From Oxalobacteraceae bacterium CAVE-383 (GTDB taxonomy: Bacteria; Pseudomonadota; Gammaproteobacteria; Burkholderiales; Burkholderiaceae_D), in assembly GCA_004134995.1 (NCBI GenBank), contig REGP01000005.1:234625-298624 (forward strand): 64,000 nucleotides of DNA. The letters are read 5' to 3'. The stretch's first letter is position 1. The number at the start of each line of letters is the position of its first letter. Below are positions 56,042 through 62,842 of this stretch, piece by piece. The position numbers were made by a program, and so were the translations under genes. The notes below the pieces were generated by a model, which saw only the letters and a list, made by a program, of their open reading frames with translations, was not told the origin of the DNA and did not search any database.

Positions 56042-57247
56042 ATGCCAAAGCATATCGATACCCGTCTGCTGCACGCAGGCACACCTCCCTTCCACGATAA
56101 AACCGCGCCGGTCAACACGCCCGTGGTGCGGACCAGCACCGTGCGCTTCGAAAGCACCGCCGCTTACGAGGAAATCTATCGGCGCCGCGCCAAGGGCGAA
56201 GCGCTGCCGACCTACGGCCGGCAGGGAATGGCCACGCATCGCGCGCTGGAAGAAGCCATCGCCCTGCTCGAAGGCGGCAGCGACGCCCTGCTGACGCCTT
56301 CCGGACTTGCCGCGATTTCGCTGACCTTCCTGGCGTTGCTGGCGCCGGGCGATCATGTGCTGGTGGCCGACAACGTCTACGCCCCGGTGCGCCGCCTGCA
56401 CAAGGATCTGCTGCAGCGGCTGGGCATTTCCTTCACCTATTTTTCGGCCGGCAAGGACGATCTGGAGGCGCTGATCGCGCCGAACACCAAAATGATCTAT
56501 GCCGAATCGCCGGGTTCCCTGCTGTATGAAATCCTCGACATGCCGCGCATCTCGGCGATCGCGAAACGCCATGGCCTGATTGTCGCCACCGACAACACCT
56601 GGGGCTCCGGTTATCTGTACCGGCCGCTGGCGCTGGGCGCCGACGTCTCGATCATCGCCTCGACCAAATATATCTCCGGCCATTCGGATGTGATGCAGGG
56701 CGCGGTGGTTGTCAACGATGCGGCGCTGGCAAAAAAAATCTACGCCGCGCATGAGAGCATCGGCCTGTCGATCAGCGCCGACGACGCTTATCTGGCGCTG
56801 CGCGGCGTGCGGACCATGCCGGTGCGGCTGGCGCAGCATCAGCGCAATGCCTTGCAGGTGGCGCAATTCCTGGAACAGCATCCGATGGTGCGCAAGGTGT
56901 TCCATCCGGCGCTGCCGTCGGATGCCGGCCATGCGGTCTGGCTGCGCGATTTCGATGGCGCCAACGGGCTGGTGTCGTTCGAATTCGGCAGGCCCGGCGT
57001 CGGCGCCGCGCGCGCGTTCGTCGATGCCCTGCAGTTTTTCAGCCTCGGCGCATCATGGGGCGGTTATGAAAGCCTGGTGCAGATCATCGAACCGGCGCGG
57101 CTGGCCGAACAATCGTATTGGAACGGCGCCAACCCCGCCGTCCGGCTGCATGTAGGACTGGAATCGGCGCCGGATCTGATTGAAGACCTGGCGCAGGCTT
57201 TCAAGGCGTTTGAAGCGTTCGAGAGTAAGGAGCAGCAACAGCAGTAA
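56042..57247 (+). CDS. metC: Cystathionine beta-lyase
   Basis: PLP-dependent Cys/Met-metabolism enzyme of 401 residues, most like MetC, which splits cystathionine into homocysteine, pyruvate and ammonia. The N-terminal DTRLLHAGTPPF and PVVRTSTVRFES are typical. The PLP lysine is K209 in ASTKYISGHSDVMQG, and YGRQGMATHRALE supplies the cofactor-contact Tyr and Arg. Cystathionine gamma-synthase or gamma-lyase are alternatives within the family, but the GASWGGYESLV end favours beta-lyase. The C-terminus is a Gln-rich tail. Confidence 0.9.
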   Translation: MPKHIDTRLLHAGTPPFHDKTAPVNTPVVRTSTVRFESTAAYEEIYRRRAKGEALPTYGRQGMATHRALEEAIALLEGGSDALLTPSGLAAISLTFLALLAPGDHVLVADNVYAPVRRLHKDLLQRLGISFTYFSAGKDDLEALIAPNTKMIYAESPGSLLYEILDMPRISAIAKRHGLIVATDNTWGSGYLYRPLALGADVSIIASTKYISGHSDVMQGAVVVNDAALAKKIYAAHESIGLSISADDAYLALRGVRTMPVRLAQHQRNALQVAQFLEQHPMVRKVFHPALPSDAGHAVWLRDFDGANGLVSFEFGRPGVGAARAFVDALQFFSLGASWGGYESLVQIIEPARLAEQSYWNGANPAVRLHVGLESAPDLIEDLAQAFKAFEAFESKEQQQQ

Positions 57248-57331
57248 TATGTGGTTGAATAAGAATCGATAGCAAAAATAAATAGAAATTTAAACTTTAA
57301 TAAGCAATTCCCTATCGCCATGATGCAAACA

Positions 57332-57366
57332 ATCAATTTCACAAATTGATCGTTAAAACCTATGAT
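57332..57366 (+). promoter_or_regulatory. Rubrerythrin-operon promoter inside a perfect 19-bp dyad
   Basis: TTCACA (57338-57343) and TATGAT (57361-57366), 17 bases apart, form a good sigma-70 promoter. The -35 sits inside ATCAATTT-CAC-AAATTGAT (57332-57350), a perfect 8-bp inverted repeat, so a bound dimer would block RNA polymerase. The regulator is unknown. Confidence 0.55.
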
Positions 57367-57376
57367 TCATCTCAAC

Positions 57377-57412
57377 GCGATTGCTTTAGCAAATAAACGA
57401 CAAGGCAATCGC
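57377..57412 (+). promoter_or_regulatory. Leader hairpin before the rubrerythrin gene
   Basis: GCGATTGC (57377-57384) and GCAATCGC (57405-57412) are perfect inverted repeats 20 bases apart, immediately after the expected start site near 57373. The structure could protect the transcript or bind a second regulator. Confidence 0.4.
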
Positions 57413-57457
57413 AGATCGACATTTATCGCTCATCACACATTTCTGAGGAGAAATACC

Positions 57458-57949
57458 ATGGCAACCCAAGACAACGGCATCAAATCGGTCACTATCGAAA
57501 ACCTCGAGGCAGCCTTCGCCGGCGAATCGATGGCCCATATCAAATACCGCTATTTCGCAAAACTGGCGCGTGAAGCGGGCGCGCTCGACGTCGCCAAGAT
57601 TTTCGAGGAAACCGCCGACCAGGAAGTCATGCACGCGTTCGGCCATCTGGATCTGTTGTATCCGAAAGCCAAGATGACGCCTGCCAAGGCGCTGGAAATC
57701 GCGATCGAAGGCGAAACCTACGAATACACCGAGATGTATCCGAAATTCCGCCATCTGGCCGTGGAAGAAGGCAATCAGGCCGCCGTCGCCGAATTCGACG
57801 AACAGATCGCCGAATCGAAGGAACACGCCGCCGCGTTCAAGCTCACGCTGGAAAAGGCAGCAAAGCGCTTTGCCGCGCTGGCCAAGGTGGAAGAGCGCCA
57901 CGCCAACCACTACAAGGGCGCGCTGGAAGCATTCAACGCCGCCGCCTGA
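57458..57949 (+). CDS. Rubrerythrin
   Basis: Ferritin-like di-iron peroxidase of 163 residues that reduces hydrogen peroxide using electrons from rubredoxin. Start at ATG 57458 with TGAGGAG upstream. The two iron-binding EXXH motifs are EVMH (in ADQEVMHAFGH) and EERH (in KVEERHANHY), and ENLEAAFAGESMAHIKY is the first helix. The C-terminal rubredoxin domain of classical rubrerythrin is absent; a separate rubredoxin gene follows 45 bases downstream. It probably leads a three-gene operon for peroxide detoxification. Confidence 0.95.
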   Translation: MATQDNGIKSVTIENLEAAFAGESMAHIKYRYFAKLAREAGALDVAKIFEETADQEVMHAFGHLDLLYPKAKMTPAKALEIAIEGETYEYTEMYPKFRHLAVEEGNQAAVAEFDEQIAESKEHAAAFKLTLEKAAKRFAALAKVEERHANHYKGALEAFNAAA

Positions 57950-57994
57950 TCGAAACCGATACGACCTTTTAACCAGATTACCGAGGAAAAAACC

Positions 57995-58159
57995 ATGAAA
58001 CAATATCAATGCATCGTTTGCGGCTTCATCTATGACGAAGCGATCGGCATGCCGGAAGACGGCATCGCCGCCGGCACCAAGTGGGACGACATTCCGCAGG
58101 ATTGGGAATGCCCGGACTGCGGCGTCGCCAAGGCCGATTTCGAAATGGTGCAGATCTGA
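57995..58159 (+). CDS. Rubredoxin
   Basis: A 54-residue electron carrier with a single iron bound by C6, C9, C39 and C42 (CIVCG and CPDCG). The conserved aromatic residues and the [18 protein letters not shown] stretch are standard. GAGG lies upstream of the ATG at 57995. It sits between rubrerythrin and a reductase gene, so it should shuttle electrons from the reductase to rubrerythrin. Confidence 0.97.
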   Translation: MKQYQCIVCGFIYDEAIGMPEDGIAAGTKWDDIPQDWECPDCGVAKADFEMVQI

Positions 58160-58173
58160 TCGACGAGCCCGCC

Positions 58174-59361
58174 ATGAAACCCATCATCATCGTCGGCGCC
58201 GGGATGGCCGCCTATACCATTGCGCGCGAATTGCGCAAACTGGATAAAGCCATTCCGCTGTTGATCATCACCGCGGACAACGGCGGTTTTTATTCCAAGC
58301 CGATGCTGTCGAACGCCTTTGCGCAGAAAAAACTGGCCGAACAACTGGTCACGCAAAGCGCGGTGCAGATGGGCGAGCAGTTGAACGCCAACATCATGAC
58401 CGGCGTGCGGGTCGACAACATCGACATCGCAGAACGCAAAGTGGTGACCGCCGCCGGCGCGTTCGAATACGGCAAGCTGGTGCTGGCGGTGGGTGCGCAA
58501 CCGATCCGGCTGCAGATCGGCGGCGACGCCGCGCAGGAGGTGATGTCGGTCAATCATATCGACGACTATGCAACGTTCCGCGCCAGCCTCTTGCCCGAAC
58601 TCCGCAATGCCGCGCGCATCGCCATCCTCGGCGCCGGCCTGATCGGCTGTGAATTCGCCGACGACCTGGCCGCGCACGGCCATGCGGTGACGCTGATCGA
58701 TCCGAACGCCCTGCCGCTGGCGGCATTGGCGGCGCCGGCACTGTCACGAGGCCTGCATGCGGCGCTGACCGCCCGCGGTGTCGACTTGCGGCTCGGCACT
58801 ACGGCCGCGGCCATCGACCGCAAGGGCGAAGCGTTGAATGTGACGCTGGCCAACGGCGATACGGTGGAAGCCGACGTCGTGTTGTCCGCGGTGGGGCTGC
58901 GCCCCGATCTGCGCCTGGCCCAGGCGGCTGGACTGCGGACTGATCGCGGCATCATGGTGGACCTCTATGGCCGCACCAGCGTCGAGGATATCTATGCGCT
59001 GGGAGATTGCGCCGAATACATGATCGACAGCGAAGGCCGCAGCAGTCCGCTGCCGTATATCGCGCCGCTGATGAGCGCCGGCCGCGCTATTGCCAAGACC
59101 CTGCTCGGCGAAGCGACGCCGATCGATATGAAGGACGCACCGGTCATCGTCAAGACGCCGAGCTATCCGCTGGCATTGGTGCCGCCGCCGCGCCATGCCG
59201 TCGCCAACGGCCGCTGGGAAACAGAACAGGACGGCGAACGCACCATCGCGCGCTTCATCGATGCCGACGGCAGGCTGGCCGGCTTCGGCGTGGCGCCGCA
59301 GGAAGCCAAATCGCGCGGCGCATTGCTGGCGGCGCTGGGAACGGTGGTGGCGGCGGTTTAG
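58174..59361 (+). CDS. Rubredoxin-NAD(+) reductase-like FAD oxidoreductase
   Basis: A 395-residue pyridine-nucleotide disulphide-type oxidoreductase without redox cysteines. The FAD fold is IIIVGAGMAAYTIARELRKLD, the NAD(P)H fold is IAILGAGLIGCEFADDLAAHG, and the second FAD motif is VEDIYALGDCAEY. The family includes AlkT/RubB rubredoxin reductases, which fits the position 14 bases after a rubredoxin gene. It completes a NAD(P)H-rubredoxin-rubrerythrin chain. A strong terminator follows. Confidence 0.93.
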   Translation: MKPIIIVGAGMAAYTIARELRKLDKAIPLLIITADNGGFYSKPMLSNAFAQKKLAEQLVTQSAVQMGEQLNANIMTGVRVDNIDIAERKVVTAAGAFEYGKLVLAVGAQPIRLQIGGDAAQEVMSVNHIDDYATFRASLLPELRNAARIAILGAGLIGCEFADDLAAHGHAVTLIDPNALPLAALAAPALSRGLHAALTARGVDLRLGTTAAAIDRKGEALNVTLANGDTVEADVVLSAVGLRPDLRLAQAAGLRTDRGIMVDLYGRTSVEDIYALGDCAEYMIDSEGRSSPLPYIAPLMSAGRAIAKTLLGEATPIDMKDAPVIVKTPSYPLALVPPPRHAVANGRWETEQDGERTIARFIDADGRLAGFGVAPQEAKSRGALLAALGTVVAAV

Positions 59362-59386
59362 CCAGTAAAAAAAACCGGACAAGGAA

Positions 59387-59434
59387 AAGCCCCGGCAGGT
59401 GCGGATTTTTCGCACATGCCGGGGCTTATTTTTA
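59387..59434 (+). terminator. Intrinsic terminator of the rubrerythrin operon
   Basis: AAGCCCCGGCAGGTGCG pairs with CGCACATGCCGGGGCTT across a GATTTTT loop, and ATTTTTATTT follows. An A-run upstream could also allow weak termination from the other strand. Confidence 0.9.
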
Positions 59435-59478
59435 TTTAACGTCCGCGCGACAATATCCGTCGCGCCGGTAAAACCGGT

Positions 59479-59736
59479 TTACTTGACCGTAGTGGTCGTT
59501 GCAGCCGCGGCGCTGGTATCGGTCTTGACGGCCGGTTTTGCAGTGTCTTTCTTATGGGACTTCTTGACCTTGGCTTTTTTGGCAGGCGTCTTGGCGGCAG
59601 GCGCGCCGGTATCTGTCTTGGCCGCAACGGTCGATGCCGGCGCAGGTGTCGCAGGCGTTGCAGGAGCGGCAGGCGATTGAGCGAATGCGGAAACGGCAAA
59701 CAGACCGGCGATCAGGGCAGCGATTGACTTGTTCAT
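59479..59736 (-). CDS. Asr-like Ala/Lys-rich secreted protein
   Basis: An 85-residue exported protein from ATG 59736 (GAGGAG upstream). The signal peptide MNKSIAALIAGLFAVSAFAQ is followed by a low-complexity Ala/Pro/Thr segment and a Lys-rich core (KKAKVKKSHKKDTAK), ending in a Thr-rich tail. The composition resembles enterobacterial acid-shock protein Asr and histone H1-like tails. Low complexity makes homology uncertain. An OmpR-type direct repeat lies about 90-104 bases upstream. Confidence 0.65.
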   Translation of the reverse strand: MNKSIAALIAGLFAVSAFAQSPAAPATPATPAPASTVAAKTDTGAPAAKTPAKKAKVKKSHKKDTAKPAVKTDTSAAAATTTTVK

Positions 59737-59825
59737 TATGACTCCTCGAGATGTTGTGATTGGCGGGCCCATGCCCTTGTGTTACAGGACTGAAAACGGC
59801 GGCCGCATTGCGATCGTTGACGGGC

Positions 59826-59840
59826 ATTACATACCGTTAC
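59826..59840 (-). promoter_or_regulatory. OmpR-type direct repeat upstream of the Asr-like gene
   Basis: On the minus strand GTAAC (59840-59836) and GTAAT (59830-59826) are 10 bp apart, the same arrangement found upstream of ompR at 9127-9141. A third GTAAC lies at 59785-59781. On the plus strand the site reads TACATACCGTTACA, close to the RstA box known upstream of asr in E. coli. Confidence 0.4.
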
Positions 59841-59902
59841 ACATGCGCAAGATGACTGCATGCGGCTCTGCAAAGAGGCCTGCACGCAGCACATTTAAAT
59901 TC

Positions 59903-59931
59903 TTCCATTTCTCAAATAGCCCTGCTATAAT
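59903..59931 (+). promoter_or_regulatory. Promoter of tRNA-Arg
   Basis: A perfect TATAAT (59926-59931) lies 17 bases after a weak -35 TTCCAT (59903-59908). Transcription would start just before the mature tRNA at 59942. Confidence 0.5.
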
Positions 59932-59941
59932 CTCGTTTTTC

Positions 59942-60018
59942 GCGGCTGTAGCTCAGCTGGATAGAGTACTTGGCTACGAACCAAGGGGTCGTGGGTTCGA
60001 TTCCTGCCAGCCGCACCA
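59942..60018 (+). tRNA. tRNA-Arg(ACG)
   Basis: Acceptor stem GCGGCTG (59942-59948) pairs with CAGCCGC (60008-60014), followed by A and an encoded CCA. The anticodon loop CTACGAA between CTTGG and CCAAG gives anticodon ACG, whose first base would be converted to inosine by TadA. The D-arm AGCTCAGCTGGATAGAGT and the T-loop GTTCGATTC are standard. Total 77 nt. Confidence 0.98.
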
Positions 60019-60025
60019 GACGTAT

Positions 60026-60054
60026 AAAGGGTCCATCGCAAGATGGACCCTTTT
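60026..60054 (+). terminator. Intrinsic terminator after tRNA-Arg
   Basis: AAAGGGTCCATC pairs with GATGGACCCTTTT across a GCAA tetraloop, and further T residues follow. Confidence 0.9.
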
Positions 60055-60169
60055 GTCTTTTCCGCACGGGTTTTCACCCTTCGGGATGCTGCGGCGATCA
60101 GCGCGGAACGTCCGTCCCGCCGCCGGCAAAACCGCGAACCGCCTTAAAGATCGGCGGCGCTCTTCGCCA

Positions 60170-60445
60170 TTACCTTCCCGAGCCGCCACCGCCCATTCCG
60201 CTGCCGCCGCCCATTCCGCTAGTGCCGGCCGCCCCTCTGCTTCCGCCCATCTCGTCGCTGCTGGTGCTGTTGCCGCCGCCGGCGCCGCTCATGCCGGAGC
60301 TGCCGGAACCGCTCCCGCCGGACCGGTCATAGCCGCTACTTGAACTGCCGGAACGGCTCGAACCGTCGTTGCGATGCATATCGCTACAGGCCGCCACACT
60401 GCAAAGTGCGGCCAGGGCAGCCACTGTAAGAAATTTTCGATTCAT
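60170..60445 (-). CDS. Small Gly/Ser-rich lipoprotein
   Basis: A 91-residue protein beginning MNRKFLTVAALAALCSVAAC, with a lipobox VAAC and predicted lipidation at that Cys. The mature part is almost entirely Gly and Ser with scattered Met, Asp and Arg, without cysteine or known motifs. ATG 60445 is preceded by CAGGAGACG. Low complexity prevents any family assignment; it may be a flexible envelope protein. Confidence 0.6.
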   Translation of the reverse strand: MNRKFLTVAALAALCSVAACSDMHRNDGSSRSGSSSSGYDRSGGSGSGSSGMSGAGGGNSTSSDEMGGSRGAAGTSGMGGGSGMGGGGSGR

Positions 60446-60634
60446 GATCGTCTCCTGAAGTTGAAGTTAAATGCACCGAAGAAGTGAATGAGCGTTCATG
60501 TTATGCAAAGGCCCGCGGCAGGGATGCAGTGGAAATACCCGATTTCGTGTCGGAAAAAATTGTCAGTCCTGTCGTCCGGATTTACCCGCTTATCGGCGAG
60601 ACACGTACAGCCTTTTCCCAATCGCAATAAAAAA

Positions 60635-60657
60635 AAGCCGGTGATCCACACCGGCTT
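60635..60657 (-). terminator. Intrinsic terminator of the periplasmic binding protein gene
   Basis: On the minus strand AAGCCGGTG pairs with CACCGGCTT across a five-base loop and is followed by a T-run (TTTTTT). It lies 39 bases after the stop codon of the gene at 60696. Confidence 0.85.
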
Positions 60658-60695
60658 CTCCTGGTTCCGAAATGCGGCGAACCGCAATCGCGCGA

Positions 60696-61799
60696 CTATT
60701 TCTTCATCAGCAGCGCATTCCATAATTTGGTCCACTTGTCGGCCTCATCCAGGTAGGCGCCGGTATCGATCATGACGTGCGGAAAATCGTTCAGCCTGGT
60801 TTTTGCCTTGGTGCTGGTCGGCACGCGGCCCAGATTGGCGTACATGGTCTGGTTTTCGGGCGACAGCACATAATCGGCGAACAGCAAGGCCGCATACGGA
60901 TGCGGTGCATTCTTGGCCACGCCCAGGCCCTGCGGACGGCCTACCACCGGCTGCACCGGCGCCCAGTCGATCGGCGTGCCCTTGCGCTTGAGCGATTCCA
61001 CTTCGCCGTTATATACCGTCAACGCCACCGGCACTTCGCCGGCGCCGACCATTTGCGCCAGCAGGATATGGCCGGCGCGCATTTGCGGATTGGTCGCCGA
61101 CAAGGCCTGGAAGAATTTCATGCCCTTGTCGTCGCCCCATTTCTTGACGATGGTCGCCAGCCATTCGATGTCGCTGGCTTCGATGCTGACCTGCCCCTTC
61201 CATTTCGGATCGAGAAAGCCTTCATACGTGGCCGGCAGATCGGCGCGCTTGACCTTGTTGGTGTTATAGGCGACGACGATGAAATTGGAACGGTCCGATA
61301 CCCACAGGCGGTTCGGGCCGATGGCGTCGGGCGGCAGATCGGCCAGGTATGGGCTGTAGAATTCCGACAGCAGTCTTTCGCGCGCGGCCATTTCGACTTC
61401 GGGGCCGTTGGTTTCCAGCACGTCCACCACATAACGGCGCGCCTGTCCTTCGGTCATCATGCGTTGCGCAACCTGGTCGCTGTTGGCGCGCCAGAAATTG
61501 ACCTTGATGCCGTATTTTTTCTCGAAGGCGGCAATCAGCGGCGTCGATTCGCCGCTCGACAGCGAGCTGTATACCGTGACCGAACCTTCTTTTCTGGCCG
61601 CGTCGACCAGCTTCTGGTCGCGGTCGGCGCCCTTGTACATATAGATGGCGTCGTTCGGACCGGGAGGGTTGGCCGATGCGTTGGCCGATGCGTTGTATGC
61701 CGGCGCCCCCAGGCAAACCGCCATTGCCGTTGCAATGCCGCACATGATATTCAAATACCGTGCACCACTCTTACCTGCCTGCTTGTCTGCCTCGCTCAT
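60696..61799 (-). CDS. ABC transporter periplasmic substrate-binding protein (AfuA/FbpA-like)
   Basis: A 367-residue exported solute-binding protein from ATG 61799 (CAGGAG upstream). An N-terminal 15 residues precede a hydrophobic signal segment (LNIMCGIATAMAVCLGAPAYN). The mature domain has the type II binding fold of iron(III)/2-aminoethylphosphonate-type proteins (EGSVTVYSSLSSGESTPLIAAFEKKYGIKV). The tyrosines typical of ferric-ion binding are not clearly all present, so the ligand is open. No permease or ATPase gene is adjacent in the window. It is divergent from an IclR regulator. Confidence 0.82.
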   Translation of the reverse strand: MSEADKQAGKSGARYLNIMCGIATAMAVCLGAPAYNASANASANPPGPNDAIYMYKGADRDQKLVDAARKEGSVTVYSSLSSGESTPLIAAFEKKYGIKVNFWRANSDQVAQRMMTEGQARRYVVDVLETNGPEVEMAARERLLSEFYSPYLADLPPDAIGPNRLWVSDRSNFIVVAYNTNKVKRADLPATYEGFLDPKWKGQVSIEASDIEWLATIVKKWGDDKGMKFFQALSATNPQMRAGHILLAQMVGAGEVPVALTVYNGEVESLKRKGTPIDWAPVQPVVGRPQGLGVAKNAPHPYAALLFADYVLSPENQTMYANLGRVPTSTKAKTRLNDFPHVMIDTGAYLDEADKWTKLWNALLMKK

Positions 61800-61888
61800 G
61801 CCTGCTCCTGAAAATGGATTTATACATATAGCTCCACATGCGCCGGATATTTGCGATATCATCCTATTCACTGTATAGCTAGATTAAT

Positions 61889-61904
61889 TATTTATGAATA
61901 AATA
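61889..61904. promoter_or_regulatory. AT-rich dyad between the binding-protein and iclR genes
   Basis: TATTTA-TGAA-TAAATA is a 16-bp inverted repeat midway in the 242-bp divergent gap. It is a candidate IclR operator. A TTGACA at 61969-61974 could be the -35 of iclR, but no good -10 follows. Confidence 0.35.
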
Positions 61905-62041
61905 TATAACGCCGGCCTGGATGTTGTCAATATTGGCGCCGACGGCAACAAGCCGCGACGCGCATCAATTGACATATACTACGGCGCTTCATTTGGCGTA
62001 AAAATCGCAGCACGCACGAAGATAAAACGGCAGACAACGAT

Positions 62042-62842
62042 ATGACGGTCCACAAAAGAGGCGACAAGGATTACAAGAGCAGCGAATTCGTGATTGCGCT
62101 GGCGCGCGGTTTCGAAGTATTGCGCTGCTTCGACGCCAAGCAGCGCGATTTGACGACCATGGATATCGCCAAGGCCACCGGCCTGCCGCAGTCGACCGTC
62201 TGGCGCCTGTGCAACACGCTGGTCGAACTGGGCTGCCTGGTGCGCCATCCGGACAGCGACCGGCTGAGCATCGGCCTGGGCCTGCTCGGCTTCGGTTATT
62301 CGGCATTGCCCTCGCCCGATCTGGGCGAACTGGCCACCATCGAAATGAAGCGCCTGGCAGACGAATTCCATGCCGGGGTATCGCTATGCATTCCCGACAA
62401 GCTCGACATGCTGATCGTCAAACGGGTGCGCGGCAACGAAGGCCTGTTGTCCGGCGGCGCGGTCGGCACGCGCGTGCCGATGGCGCGTTCGGCGGCAGGC
62501 TGGGCTTATCTGGCGACCTTGCCGGCGGCCGATCTGGCCGAGCTGTCGGGCAAGCTGGAACAGCAGGCCGGCGACAAATGGATAGAAGTGCGCGGCATCA
62601 TCGAAGACGAATTCCGCCGCTACAAGGAAAAGGGCTTCCTCGTCAACGCCGGCGTCTACCGGCCCGAAATCAATTACGTATCGGTGCCGATCATCGTCGA
62701 TGCCAATGTCTATACCCTGCATTGCAGCGCCCTGGCCAGCGTATTGCCGCCATCCAAATTGAAGGACGAAGTCGGCCCGCGGCTGGTTGCGCTGGCCGCC
62801 CGCATGCGGCCCGGGCTGGCGCGCAACGACGAAATATACTGA
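62042..62842 (+). CDS. IclR-family transcriptional regulator
   Basis: A 266-residue regulator. The N-terminal winged helix-turn-helix is at about residues 20-75 (DIAKATGLPQSTVWRLCNTLVELG), followed by the effector-binding domain (AGVSLCIPDKLDMLIVKRV, GTRVPMARSAAGWAYLA). The C-terminal part keeps the usual NYVSVPIIVDA strand. It is divergent from the binding-protein gene and ends one base before the stop of the convergent EutA-like gene. It probably controls the binding protein, possibly the EutA-like gene as well. The ligand is unknown. Confidence 0.92.
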   Translation: MTVHKRGDKDYKSSEFVIALARGFEVLRCFDAKQRDLTTMDIAKATGLPQSTVWRLCNTLVELGCLVRHPDSDRLSIGLGLLGFGYSALPSPDLGELATIEMKRLADEFHAGVSLCIPDKLDMLIVKRVRGNEGLLSGGAVGTRVPMARSAAGWAYLATLPAADLAELSGKLEQQAGDKWIEVRGIIEDEFRRYKEKGFLVNAGVYRPEINYVSVPIIVDANVYTLHCSALASVLPPSKLKDEVGPRLVALAARMRPGLARNDEIY

